A stretch of 64,000 nucleotides of DNA from Ctena decussata (GCA_963989385.1 OZ022506.1:4629415-4693414); one strand, 5' to 3'. Counted from the stretch's first letter, positions 47,101 to 61,605 are shown. Notes: generated by a model from the sequence alone, not told the origin. Translations and numbers: made by a program.

Positions 47101-50100
47101 ATCATTTTGGCACATTGTAAACTGTGCATTAATCAATATATTATGTTTTCTTTTTGATAAATACATGTAACAGCCTTTTTCTTCTTCTGACCTTCCCAAA
47201 GTGTCTTATTTAATATTTACTGGCGATTTTTCCTTCGTAGCTGTGAGAATGTTTACGAAGACCGCCATGTTTGCTTGGGATTTTCCCAGTTACCGTATGT
47301 TGTCATTGGGTGATAGAAATGGCAAGGATATAAAACCCAGTACCTTAGGAGATATGAGTGTCGCAATTACATACATCTGTGAATATTGTTTGCAATACCT
47401 ATATATGCATTAATTTTATGCCTGGTGTCCAAATTTCATTTAAGCACGCGTCAGTGTGCTTCTGTGACAAGGCTGAGCACTCTTTTAGATTTAACTAAGT
47501 ACCGCAATAAAATTAACCATTATGAATGTTCAATCACCATGCGGACACCGAATGTCCGAACACAATTTCACTTTTAAGAAATGTTCGCGCGCACAAGAAA
47601 CAAAGGGAATGCTGTTTAATTAAGCTATCAATTTTATAATAGATCTGGTCCATGTCAAAACGTAACATTGGTAAAAAAAAGTAAACCTAAACACTTCACA
47701 ACATATGAAACAACTTTTGTGTGTTTGAAGTCGCCGACAGACCTGTATACTTTCAACAATCATGAGAGAGGACGCGATTAAAAGAAATCACGTGCTATTA
47801 TGCTTAAACATATTGCAAAAAGTCTTCAGACAAATGCTGTCATCAGACTGCAAAAGAACGATCACAATATTTTACATGTCGCGCAACTTACGATATAAGA
47901 ATCTTTTAAGATCTCAAGCGTTACCAGCGATATTTTCAAACTGCGATGATGTTTTCTTAAGATGTTGCGATCGGAGCCGTGATTATGTACAAATGCGGTA
48001 CTTCTTTGAAATTCTTAAAACTATCGGTATGATTTTAAAATTAGCTGTGTATAAAAATATAATATTTTTTCTTGGGAAAATACGCATTTTCTTTGCAAAG
48101 GACAGGACCTACTATAGAACCAATATTTTACTGGTCTGGGCCTGCAGTTAGACGTGTTTTGCTTTAGCGTGATTTGTTCTCGTCTGCGTATATTTCACTT
48201 AATTTCAACAATTGAAACTATGGAAAATAAAACTTCGCCGAAGCCACTGACTTTCTTCGAATCCGTTTCAAATACCGATGACGGACGAGGCAATACTACC
48301 GTTAGCGAGCTGGTAATAAAAAGCTTATAATTTCTTGGTTCATTAAAATGAATATGAAAACATTTAATGCGTCGGAACAGTTGTGAAAGTTTTGGTAAGT
48401 AGGTATATGTGGCAGAAAATAGCCTTGACATCATCACATTCTTTTGGCAACGTAAATGTCCTTGCTAGTTTTCTCTTTGATCGATACGTCGGAGCATACT
48501 ATTGATCAGTAAATTTCCTATGTACTGTTATTCTACGCAAAAAAAACAACAAAAACAAAACAAAAAAAAAACTAGAAATATAGTCAGGCAGACGTAAGGC
48601 GTAACTGGGAGCAGATATCAAACAACCGACCTCCCCCCCCCCCCCCCCCCCCCCCTCCTCCGCCACACACACACAAAGAAAAGAAGAAAGTACAAAATAA
48701 ACAAACAAAACAAAAATCACAGTCAGGGAGGCGTAAGGCGTATCGTGGGGGGGGGGGGGGGGGGGGGGGGGGGGAGACAGAAAATATCTAAGAACCGCCG
48801 ATTATAAGGATATGACACTTCCTAGGATATGACACTTCCTTACTTTCTTTCCCACCCCTACAACCCCTCCCCCCTCTCCCCTCCGATGTTATTTGTAATT
48901 AAAAAAGCGTTTCTGCAGTGGAGCTACAAAATTAAGTTTTCCGACCACTCGGACAGGGGATGCTCATTTTGATACAAACAACATTGGATACCGGAATAAC
49001 AACACACGTTTCATGTTTAACAAGATTCAAAGATGTCTGTAAGGCGCAAACAGTCGTCGTATAAATATTCTGTTATCGTTTAAACCCAGAAGTTAGTCGC
49101 TTAACTTGGGTTGTCTGGAGTACGCCTGTCTTTGCAATTCTGGTACTGGATTTTATCATTTAACAGATGGCGTCATCACATGACCTCCACGAGCTCATTT
49201 ACATATCCTGTCAACATGTCCATTGAAACGCAATTTTTTTTCACCCATCTTGAGGAAAATGCTTCAAGGCCAGCCCAATGTCTCTTAGAAAAGGTAAAAC
49301 TGGTGGCAGTCATGATCCAAAATGGCCAAAGAACAAAACCGCTAATGTTTTTTCCTAAGTGATTCAAAAATAATGATTTTATCAATGTATAGAAATTCCC
49401 CGGTAGCATTTACCGGCAAAAACCCAGCAGTAGCGGAATAGGTGAGGCCTGGGCCGTGAAAATTGAAACTTGTTTCTGGGCAATTTCCAGCCCAGGGCTG
49501 GGCTACCGTTTGACCTCCATTCTGAATGTGGGTCAATACTTTTGAAGGAAAGAATTTGCTCCCCTTGGAGCAAATTCTTCCAGTAAAGAGTTGACCATTT
49601 AGAGAGGGCCTTATTCTCCAGGTGAGCAAACAGGATCTGGAAGTCACAAAAGTTGTTCTTCCAAACCGGGAGGTGGGTGTATCTTTTCGCTTTAAGGCAC
49701 AGACTTAAATATTTCTATGATAATATGAATGAAAGTGTCAAGGAATATTTAGTGTGATGCAAATTATTGATCTCAAATGAGACTCACATTTATTTGGCTA
49801 TGCATAAACTGTTTTCAGCAAAGAGAAATAGATGACCTGAAGCGTAGTAGTGAGGAGTTCCGTCGAGAGTACCACAGGTTACAGATCTTGGTAAAAGAGC
49901 ATGAGGCAGAGGTGCAGCATCGTGAACAGACAAACCGAGAGCTATGTGAGACTCTGGAGGAGACACGGAACATGTATAAGGTTGCCCAGCAACATGTGGC
50001 TACACTGAGGCAGGAGAAAGAAGAACTGGAGGAGCTCCTGGGAACTAAGAATGGTGAGTCCAGATAGTGATTACCATAAATAAACCTATATATTAAAGCT

Positions 50101-53100
50101 AGAATGCAATTGGTGTATACCAAGATCAGAATGTTTTCTGCCAGCAGTCTTTGGCACATTGACGGATGTTGAATTGAAATTTTAAGAATTTGAAACAAAT
50201 AAAAGTATATTTTTTAAATGTTCCAATATTCAAGTTAGGTATGGTTTGATCAATACCTGACAATACCTGCTTTAACACATGCATGAATTGCCAACGCTTA
50301 AATCATCCTGAGAGATCTGATCATAACCTATCTAATTATGGCCTGCACAGTTTACTTGAAGGCCTTAGACCCACAGTGGCTTAGGAAAATTGGTAAAAAA
50401 AAATCAGTCATGCGAGCCAGTGTTAAACAAAGTTGGCAGCAGCATACATAAAATTTTCATGGTAATCCAAGTAACTCATTTGATTCTCCATAGTGACTGT
50501 ATATGTGCATGTCATTAGCCACCTTTCTCATGGTATAACAGTCAATGTTGATATCTTAAAATTTTCCAGGTATGATGGATGGAGGCCTGGGTCTCGCTGG
50601 TGAGTCTATGAGTGTGGTAATAGAGAAAAGACTTTCAGAGCTACAGGAAGACTATGACAAAATGAAGTCCACTTGGATTGATCCTGAAGAGTTTAACAAG
50701 GTCAAACACCAGCTGGAGGCTGAGTCAGAGGCAAAACAAACACTGGAGGTAACTTTATTTATCTCATTTTCACAACTGTTGTTTTCAATAATGCAACAAT
50801 CAGGGTGTTTGCTTTTGCCCATAAATAAGAACAAGAGTGTTTAAAACCTCAGGCTCTCTCAAAAACCTGCTCAAGCTGTGACTGCAAAATGTTGTTTTGC
50901 AGTCATAGTTTGAGCAGGTTTGTGAGAGAGCCTCTCTTGCGGCATTTGCATAGTAACGACAGGAGGAGAGGATGACTTGGTGGTTTTACATCCTTTTCAA
51001 CAACATTTCAAACATATCAGAATGAAGAGAGGGTGATTATGGTAGTCTCTTTGCAGTGTAATACTGTTTAGGTTCAGACAGAGTCTTGCTTCCTGTGGGA
51101 CTTGAACCGGAGATTTTATGAAAGGGTTGCCGCAGTCAGGGAAAAAAATCTGGAAAATGAAATGTTTTCAGGACAGGGAAAATTCAGGGAATTTTTTGGC
51201 TGGTCAGAGAAATTAGGAAAGGACCTTAAAAGGCAGGAAAAAGTCAGGGAATTTGAAAATTAATGCCTACGGCAGTTTTTAGAAAAATCAGGGCTGGAAA
51301 AATCCACTCGTCCACTCGCCATGGCGAGTGCCTCAAGCTACAGGACAAGTAGAATTTCTCAGTACTGCCAAGGTAACTTATTAATTTCATTATACATCTT
51401 GTGACGCAGGACGAGTGAAAATTTAAGAATTTTCCAGCCCTGAAAATACATAGTCTGTTCAAGGGGAAAAGGATGTACATTCTATAATAGAGGTAGTCCA
51501 GGCACATCTACCTCGTCATATTTGACTGTTTTTAAAAGAAAGAGTTTGCTCCCCCAGGGAGCAAATTCTTACCCTTTTAGAGTAACCTCAGTTTTCCAGT
51601 GATACAATTAGCACTGTTAAAGTAAAGAGTAAAATCAACTTTTGGATCCGAAAAAGGGTATGGAATTAAAATCTTAAAAAGTTCCTTCAAGAGCAGAGAA
51701 TACATACAGAAGTAGGAACATGGGCCAGACTATGTAGTTTTGGCTAATAAAGCCTCGTCAGTGACCCTGACAATATCTGGTAACGAAACCAGAAAAAAGA
51801 ATGCTGTAATTGTAAAATGTCAGGGAAAAGTCAGGGAATTTTGGAGTGGAGGATAAGTGGCAACCCTGAATGACCTGAAGGCAGGAGTGCTAACTACTTG
51901 GTCGTACAGACACTTTCTTAAGTTACAGCTAGGTTGAGGAAACAAACTTTATTGTGAAAAAAAAAATCAGTGGCAGTTATTGTTTGTTTTTCCTTCCACT
52001 TCCAAGTAAGTTGATTTTCCATGGTTGAAACCAAAAGCAATATTGGTACATGTATTTGCAGGAGAAATACTTTGATACGACAAAAAAACTGCTATCAAGT
52101 GAAGATGAGGTTGTTAAGCTCTCGTCCAATGTTAAACACTATGAGCAGAGTATGGCGCAGCTAGAGACTCAGCTGCAGGAGGAACGTGGTTGTAGCCAGA
52201 ACTTACAGGCCCAAGTCCAGGCTATGACAGATAATGAGGCCACCCTGAGGAGGTCGGAGGCTGAACTGTTGTCTGTGAAGGACCAGCTCAACTACCGGGT
52301 ACAGACACTGGAGAAGGAGGTGTCACAATATCAGACTGAACTTAAATTGACTCAGAGGGTTAGTACCAGAGACATGTTTCTTCAGGGTTTTAACCTTCCA
52401 AAAAAAAAAAAAAAAAAAATCCCAAAAAACATCTCACAGCAGAATTTCTTAAGACTGACTAGAGATACACAGTTTTGTAGCCAGAAAACTATGATCGTCA
52501 GATTGTTTTCTTAAGAATAAATCCTTCTACTCTCAAAATTACACTTGTTGATTTAGATCATGTTGTGCATTCTTCTGGTACCTTTACATGAATATAAAAT
52601 TTGTTCTATTACAAGGAATTCAATAGAATTTGGCATTTGTGGAACATCTCATAATGGGGTAAAATTGAAAATTAAATACTGAATTCAGGTTGTAAATGCA
52701 CTATGGGTTTGCATTTTGTAATGAAATGATTAGAATAGTTTGCACTCATACATTGTCATTGGATCAGATTTCGAGTACTGAGGTCATGCCCCTGCAGTAA
52801 GATATTATATTGGGTAGGGCAAGAAGCATGCGGTATCGTCTTGTTATACCATCATTTATGATCTAGTTTATAGCCTTAAATACAGCAAGCCGTTATCTCA
52901 GTGGTCAGGGCCTGTATAGGTTGCTAAGTCATTTCAGCAAAGAACAGGTAGGATCAACTAGCCTCTGTTGCCTGCATATGGCATATGGGCTTTTTATGCC
53001 CCCTAAACGATAGTCAGTGGGCACTATGTTTTACCCCTGTCCATCTGTTTGCCTGTCTGTCGCACATTTAAGTAGAAAGTTTGTGTAATCAACTCCTCCG

Positions 53101-56100
53101 ACAGCTTATGATGGATCAATTTGAAACTTTGCACACTTCTTGCAGACATACTGAGGATGTGCATGAAGATTTTTCATGGCCAAAAATATATTTTTAACAA
53201 AATTACAGGGTTTTGAACTTAGAAGTTTTTAGGGTTGGTTAGTGATGTAGGGTAGCAAGTTTGTGAAATCAACTCCTCCTACAATTTTCGATGAATCAGA
53301 TATTTTCAGGGTTGGTTAGTGATGTAGGGTAGCAAGTTTGTGTAATCAGCTCCTCCTACAATTTTTGATGAATCAATTTTAAACTTTGCACAAGTGTTGC
53401 AAACATATTGAAGATGTGCATGAAGCTATTTTATGGCCAAAACTTTATTTTTGACAAAATTACAGGCTTTTGAACTTAGATATTTTCAGGATTGGTTAGT
53501 CATATAGGGTAGCAAGTTTGTGTAATCAACTCCTCCTACAGTGTTTGATGGAACAATTTGAATCTTTGCACAAATGTTTCAGACATATTGAAGATGTGCA
53601 TGAAGACTTTTTATGGTCAAAACTTATTTTTGACAAAATCATGGACTTTCGAACTTAGACATTTTTCAGTGTTGGTTTGTGATGCAGGGTAGCAAGTTTG
53701 TGTAATCAACTGCTCCTGTACATGTAGTTTTTGATGGATCAATTTGAAACTTTGCAAACATGTTGCAGACATATTGAGGACATGCATGAAGATTTTTGAA
53801 GGTCAGAAGATATTTTTTGACAAAATTATGGGCTTTTGAACTTAGAAATTGTTGTGTTTGATCATCTTTGAACTTAGAAATTGTTGTGTTTGATCATCTT
53901 TGAACTTAGAAATTGTTGTGTTTGATCATCTTCTCACCGTTCAAGATTGATTGCTTTGAAGCTTAGCGCATATGTTACAGACATAATAAAGATGTACATG
54001 AAGAAGTTGTAAGGTAGAAAATTTGTTTTTAGCAAAAATTGCGGGAATTGGAACTTAGAAATTCTTCGTCTTTGTCCACAAGTTTAGGTAACAAGCTAGT
54101 GTTCTCACGACCCATACATTCTACAGTTTATGACTAAATTAGTTTGAGACTACACACACACACTTCTTTAATGTTGTGATGGTGTATGTGTGTGTGTTGG
54201 AGGAGGGGGTGGGGGGTGGAGGGATTAATGGGGAGCACAGGGGCATCACCTGTGTCTTACAGACACTATGTCCTAGTTTCTATTCTTCTATACACATCTC
54301 ATATTTTGAATCATAAATCCAATGTGTTGTATTTTTACAGGAAGTTGAGATGCAGCAAGAGGCGAACGAGTCCCGTCGCATGACCATTGCCCAGCTGGAC
54401 AATGAGAAACTGGAGAAGGCACTAGCTGAACAGCGGCTTGCTGCAGAGCTCAGTTCCTGGAAGGCTAAAGCAGAGGATAGTCTACAGCAGTTAAATGCAC
54501 TGAAGAGAGAGTCATCTGATACTGAAGAGAGGCTGAGGAAAAAGATACAAGAACTACAACAGATGGAGAAACAACTGTCACTGGAAATAGAGCAACTGGG
54601 GTCAGAAATGAACATCTGGAAGGCAAAAGCTGAAGAGATGAGGGAAAATTTACGCAGTTGTCAAATTGAGTCTGATAATAAGATAAAATCTCTTCAAAAC
54701 TCAGGACTGCAGCTCTCTTCAGAAATTACAGAGTCAAAGGCTAAGATACAAGAACTTCAGCAAGCAGAGAAACAACTATCATCAGAAACAGAGCAGCTTT
54801 CCTCAGAGATCAAAATCTGGAAAAACAAGGCTGAAGAGACTAAGCAGAAGTTAAACAGTATTCAGATGGAGTCAGACAGCAAAATTAAAACCCTTCAGAG
54901 CTCTGAATTACAGCTATCATCAGATTTAACTGAATCTAAATCGAAGATACAAAAACTTGAGCAAGATAAATGTCATCTGTCATCTGAAGTTGATAACTGG
55001 AAGTCTAAGGCTGAAACAAACATGGATCACTTTAATCATTTGAAGGCTCAGTCATCTGAAAAGATTCATGTACTTAAGCAAAAAGAAATACTTCTTACAA
55101 CAGAGCTGAATGACTGGAAAGTTAAGGTGGAGGAAATGAATCAGCAATTAAGGTGTAAAACTAGTGAAATTGAGTCAAAAGATGAGATGCTGGCATCAAA
55201 TATTCAAAAGTTCCAAGAAATGGAACAACACTTATCATCTGAAGTGCATGAATTGACAGCTGAATTGAAGAGATGGAAAGGCAAAGCTGAAACTAATAGA
55301 GAAGATTATAACAGTTTGAAGGCTGAATTAACAGCTGAAATAAGAAGCCTTCAGCAAGCAGAGCAGCAGCTGTCTACACAGTCAGACATATGGAAAGCTG
55401 AGGTAGATAAGAAAAAGGAACAAATAAATATACTAAAAGTTGAATCTGCAGCCACTGAAGAAAGGCTTAAGGCTAGGATTCAGAATCTTCATGGGGACCT
55501 TACAAACAGAGAGACTGAAGTTGGTAGTATGAAAATTGAAAATGAAAATCTTGTGAAAAATTTGAAGGCTAAAAATGCTGAATTAGAAATAGATTTAAAA
55601 GAAAATAAAGAAAAAAGTGAAATTGAAAGAAAATCCTATGCAGAAAAATGTGAACAGTTAGAAGTAAAGTTCAATTTTGAGAAAAAATTGAATGAGGAAA
55701 GAGCTGAACAGATAAAATCCCTTGCTAGAGAACTGAAAGATTACAAGACCAGTGCTTGCGATAAAGAAGAATGTTTGCAATCAGAAATAAACACAGTTTG
55801 TGCTGAGAAAAAAACACTGGAACTTGAATTACATAAAGCTAACTTGGAGCTTCAGTCTGCTACTGAATCATTTACAGCTAAACTTCAGAAATCCGAATTA
55901 AAATTGAAAGACTGTGAAGCTACTCTGTCTCAAGATATTGATAAACTAAAAGCAAACCTGGAACAGCAGCATGAAATTGAGAAAAATCTCAGAATTGAAA
56001 TCACTAATTTAACGCAAATGGTTGAAAAATACAAAGAGGATATTGAGAATTTGAATAAAGTAATTGAAAAGCTAATGTTAAATAAGAGTGAGGTCAGTGA

Positions 56101-59100
56101 TGAACTTGAAAAGTCAAAAATGCAAATTGTTGATTTGCAAATAAAGGCCAAGAATTCTGCAGAAATATATGAAAATGAATGTGAGCAAAACCTTTCTCTT
56201 CAGAATAAAAAGGATGAAAATATTAGGGAGCTGGAAAAGAAGCTAGAACTCACAGTGACTGAATTCAGTTCTGAAAAGTGTGAATTGACAAAACAACTGA
56301 ATTCTTTAAGACAGACAATATCAGAAAAGTCTAAAGAATGCAATGAACTAAAAAGCTCATTACTAGAAGATATAGATATGATAAAAGCAGATCACGATAA
56401 AGAATTAACAAAAGTAAAGGAAGCAAATACTGAGTCATTGTTGGAAAAGGAAAGGGAATTGTGTTCTGTCGAAAATGAGATGTCAGAAATCAAACAAACA
56501 ATGGAATCAAAACTCTCCGCTTTGGAACAAGCTATAACAGACAGAGATCAAGCCGCTGAAAAGGTTAGGGAGGACAATTTCAGTATCTTGCAAGAAAAAG
56601 AAAACCAGCTTAAATTTTTAAATGAATGTCAAACTGACTTGGCTTTACAGCTTAACACATGCAAGACAGAAGCTGCTTCTCAGAAGGCTGCATTAGAATC
56701 TGAATTGGAGGAAATTAGAAGGTTGCAAAGGGAGACTGAAGAGACCCTGAAATCTGTTAAAGAAACTGCACAGACAGAAGTTGACAGTCTCCGAGAAAAG
56801 CTTGTTGAGACTGAGAGCTACTGGAGGTCCCAGTGTGAACAACTGGAGGAAGAGTATAGTAAAGGTGCTTCAGAGCAGAAAGAGGAGTATCAGGGACAAG
56901 TGTCAGAAATTAAAACTGATTTTGAGGAGAAATTACAGCAGTTGTCTGATGAGAAGGACATGTTTATTGCCAATCAACAACAGGCTTATTGTGAGAGAAT
57001 TCAAGGACTGGAAAAAGTCATAGGTGAGAAAAACGAAGAACTTAATAATGCTTTAGCAGAGAAAGAAAAATTAAAGAAAGACAGTGATTCTGAAATACTC
57101 AATTTACAAACACATATAGAAAATATTAACATGAAATTAAATGAGGAAACTGAAAATCATAAACAGAAATGTGAGGAGCTTTTTTCAGTAAGTCAGGATA
57201 TTGTGACATTAACAGAAGGCAAGAAAACTGAGATTGAAAATTTGGTAGCTCAGTATGAGAATCAGGTAGAAAGTTTGAGACAGAAATTGAATTGTGAAAG
57301 TAAAGAAATTGTGACAAAATTGACTCAAGAGCATAAAACTGAAATAGACAGATTAAGTGTTGAAAGTGAGGAGCAGAAAACATTGTATCAGGGAATGTTA
57401 AGTGATCTGGAAGACAAATTAGACTCTGAAACATCAGATCTTAAGGAGCGTCTTTCTCAAATGAAATGCCAGTACGAAGCAATAATAGAGACAAACCAGA
57501 AACAACACAAGTCTCAGTCTCGTGACTGGGAGAAAAAATTATCAGAAGCCAGTGAAAAATGTACTAATCTAGAAAACAAATTATCTGAACAAAATGAAAA
57601 TATTGCAACATTACAGAATCAGTGCTTAAATCATACATCATTGAATACAGAACTGCAGGAAAATTTAAACAAAGTACAGTCAGACAAAAATGATCTACAA
57701 GTTAAGATTAGCAGCATGGAGGATCAGATGAACAGTTTAAGTAATGAGCTGGACTCAAAAGAGGCTGATCTGAAAGGTGTGAGGGAAGATTTGTCAAAGG
57801 AGCACGGGGAGAGAGAGGAGGTTGAGAGGCAGCTGAACTACCTGCGGGACCAGAATGATACACTTTCAGCTGAGTTATCAAGCCAGCAGCAACAGGTAAG
57901 CCTGACAGCAGTAAATCTGTTGTAGAACAGTATAAATTATTGTAAAACTTTCTCATATTTCATGAAAATAGGTCTGAATGAATATGGCCAAATAACTTGG
58001 CAACATTATACTGGAGGCTAAACTGATACACTCCCATTGGAAGCAGTACCGCCATTCTATTTTGTCTCTCCCTTTTCCATGGGGATGGGGGTAAAGTTTT
58101 AAAGAGTTTTCTCCTCATAAAGGAAAGAATATGTTCTCTTATTTTAGGAAAGATTATGCTCTTCTAGGAGGAAATTCTTTTCTTGAAGAGTAGATTCATT
58201 TTGGGTGGGGCTTTTCTAACACAGAAGCTAATACTAATCGATCAAAAGCTGTCCCATCTCCCTCTGACAAAAAAAAGGATGGAAAAACATGAAGTTGTAT
58301 CCATTGGTATAACAAGAAGCAAGTGCTACTGGCTACTTAGGTGTAACTGAGTTAGAAATAGCCTTTTAATCCTATTAAAAGCCCCAGGGGTGTTGCATTT
58401 TACAAAAGTGGGGTGTTATTTAGAGCCTAAAACCTAGTAAATCAGCCACTGCCAAAATACCTCTAACAGACAGTACTAAGGTTAAAGGTATAATTTCAGA
58501 GGAAGCAACTCTACTATTTTTTGCGTCCCTTCTCAGTAGGGTTCAACTCTTAAAGTAAAGAATTTGCTCTTCTAGGAGCAAATTCTTTCCTTTAAGAGTA
58601 GACCCCATTTCAAAGAGCTACCTCATCCATAGAAACCAATAGGGATTCATGTAAAGTAATATAACATTATTTTCTAGAAAGAGGCAAAGGAGGTTTATTA
58701 GAGCAAGAGCGTTTTTTAAGATTAATACGGTATAACAGAGTTTGAGATGAGGCAAACACGAAATAATTTCTGTTGATTCTCTGTAAAGCCATATTGGCCG
58801 TCATAGCTGTGGCATTTCTAAATTCATAGTGATGCTGCTGTTTCAGCTAGCAGCTGTGGAAGAGGAGAAGCGTGTTCTGGAAGTACAACAGTCTCAACTT
58901 CAGGAGAGCCACACTTCCTCGCTGCAGGATCTCCGACTGGAGGCGGAGAAAGACCTCAAGTTTATCAACATTGAGAAGATGGAGCTGGAGAGACAGTTAC
59001 AGTCGTCACAGAAATGTTATGTAAGTTGAATATTGATGGATGGATGGATGGATGGATGGATGTGGCTGTTTCTTTGTCCATTTTAACAATATAACAGTCA

Positions 59101-61573
59101 TATCAGGACGAGTTGATATTGAAGGAGATTTGTTCAGATTGATGTCATTGGCAGAAATGTTAATCACATTTGATTTCAGTAGATTTTTACTTGCCAGCCA
59201 TGCTGTGAATGCTTAAGGTGAATTGGAACATGAAGTTTATTTTTTCACCACTTTACGATGGGGAACAAATTTTGTGACTTCCTGATTGCTTCCCTGGAAG
59301 ACACAGCCTTTGGAAAATGGGGTCTACTCATGAGGGAAAGAATTTGCTCCTAGAAGAGCAAATTCTTCCCTTTAAGAGTCAATCCAAATTGAGAAAGGGC
59401 AAAGAAAATATAAAAGAAAGAAAATATTGTCATCTATAAGTGCCCATTCACCTCAATACATCACTGTATATGCATAATCAAATGAGCCACAAAACCAACA
59501 AAGTGGCATGCATGTCCAGCAAAGTCTTAGATCAGCCTGGGTATCTGCCCAGTCTGATCAGAGACTTTGCTGTCAGGATAGAGGTAGACTCTTAGCTACC
59601 CTTTGATGCCCAGGCTGATCAGAGACCTTGCTGTCAGGATAGAGGTACTCTTAGCTACCCTTTCAGCGCTCAGCAAAGACACTTATCAGACTAGGCCGAA
59701 GCCCAGGCTGACCTGAGTCTTCGCTGGGCATACAGACCACTTAGCAAACAGTGTAGATCCATATCAAATGGTATATACGGGAGCAGTCAGATCAGGACAT
59801 GCACAGTTCGCCATCTTTACAGCAATAATTTTAAACACATAGAACAGTCCACTTGTTCAACTTTGAAGATTCTTGCAGTAGTTTGTCAGTGTCCCAATGT
59901 TAAGGTAATCTTTTTTTTTTTTTTTTTTTTTTTTTTTATTTTAGCCTCATACCAAGGCTCCAGTTAAGGTGGAATTCTGGGCTATTTCTTCACATTCAAA
60001 ATATGTTGTGACCCCTTATTTAGACCACCTTGTCAGGTTGGTTCTAATGAGGGGTCACAGCATTATGGTTTTATAGAGTGTACACATACAAAAATTGTGT
60101 CAAAAATACCCTTATAGTCCACTCATACCTTGACCTTTGGCCTCAAAGTGTATATGTCCTCTGTTTCCCAACACAGGAGGCTGTTCAGAAGTCAGAGAAA
60201 GAGCTAGAAAATCAGGTGGAGAAGTTACAAAAAGAGAGATCCCAGGCTGAGGCTCGGCTCAGGGAACTAGAGCAGAGGGTCTATAGCTATATGGAAAGAG
60301 AGAAGAAAATCACAGAGGATAACCAGCACCAGATTGACAAGGCTGCAGAACTGAATGGTACCCTTAGACGACAGCTGGATGAGAAGTGTGGGGAATTGTC
60401 ACAGCTGAAATCAAAATTTGATAAAGAGGTACGTATGTATTAGAATACTTTAAAATTGCTGAAGAATTAACTGCTCCAGGCTTGAACAGGTATAGCCCGT
60501 TTGCTCCCAAGTGCAAACAGGGTTTTGCTTATTTTCTCGAAAACGATGAAAGTTCCATCAAATGTTCCAATGTCCCAATGATTCCTATAACTATACATAA
60601 CAGAATACGGAAAGTCAAAATTTTTGGATGCTTTTGTAAAATATTTTCCTTTGACAGGAATGCAAAAACTGAGCAGTTTCACTGAAGGGTGTCGTATGCT
60701 TGTTAGAACAGCCAAAATATTGTTGATAGGCAATAGCGTAAACTCGTTGTTTACTACAGGTGTGGGCGTATATGAATGAAATAGTAAAATGTATTCACCT
60801 GTCCGCACGCGTAACGCATATGGTATCACTGGTCAGGTGATACTATGTTGTAAATAAATATTGAACTATTATATTATTTTGCGAGTAAAAATTGTATGTT
60901 TTAAAATTTGATAATATATGGGTGAAACAAAAAGTAGAATAAATGGATTTAGACTAAAATTTCAATTAATTATGCAAATTTTGTTCTAGGGATAGCATAC
61001 ATTGGTCACATGCTCTAACACGTAAAACTAAACGGGAATCCAACAGCCAACTTTTACTCCCTTGTAATTAAGAGGTGAAAATGACATATTTTAGGTCCTG
61101 TTTTTGTATAAAAACTTTTTTATGCAAAACCTCACGTTTTGCAAAATTTTGATTTTGTTATGATTTTGTTAGGATGGAAGCCGGGCCGCGTAGCGCAATC
61201 GGTAGGGCACCTGACTCATAAGTCAGAGGTCCTGGGTTCGAAACCCGGTCTGGCCACATACTTTCGTTTCTCCTTCCGCTGATTCAAGAAGGGCAGTTGT
61301 CAGCTACTGGCGAAAGTATTTGCACTTAGTACTGGTTAACCGCTTAGGAGGTCTAAGCCTGCCCAGGAATAGTGTGGTTAGGTTAACTGACCGTCCCGAC
61401 ATGACCATAGTTGTTTACCGTGGACGTTAAGCATCAAATCAATCAATCAATCAATCAATGTTAGGATGGAAATTAAGAATGAGCGATTCGAAAATCTTTT
61501 ACCTCTCACCAATTTTGAGAAACTATTGGGGAATCCGTTTGCATTTGGAAGCAAACAGACTATAAACATAACT

Positions 61574-61605
<32 letters not shown>

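Noticed and set aside
47762..48151. 129-codon ORF in NuMA intron 10
   Set aside because: No domain recognised, and no acceptor or donor keeps the NuMA reading phase. Exons 10 and 11 already join in phase 0.
48499..48720. Gly-rich minus-strand ORF
   Set aside because: Translation of the poly(C) run and simple sequence.
54280..57956. Ser/Phe-rich and other minus-strand ORFs opposite the giant exon
   Set aside because: They are antisense shadows of Glu/Lys/Leu coiled-coil codons.
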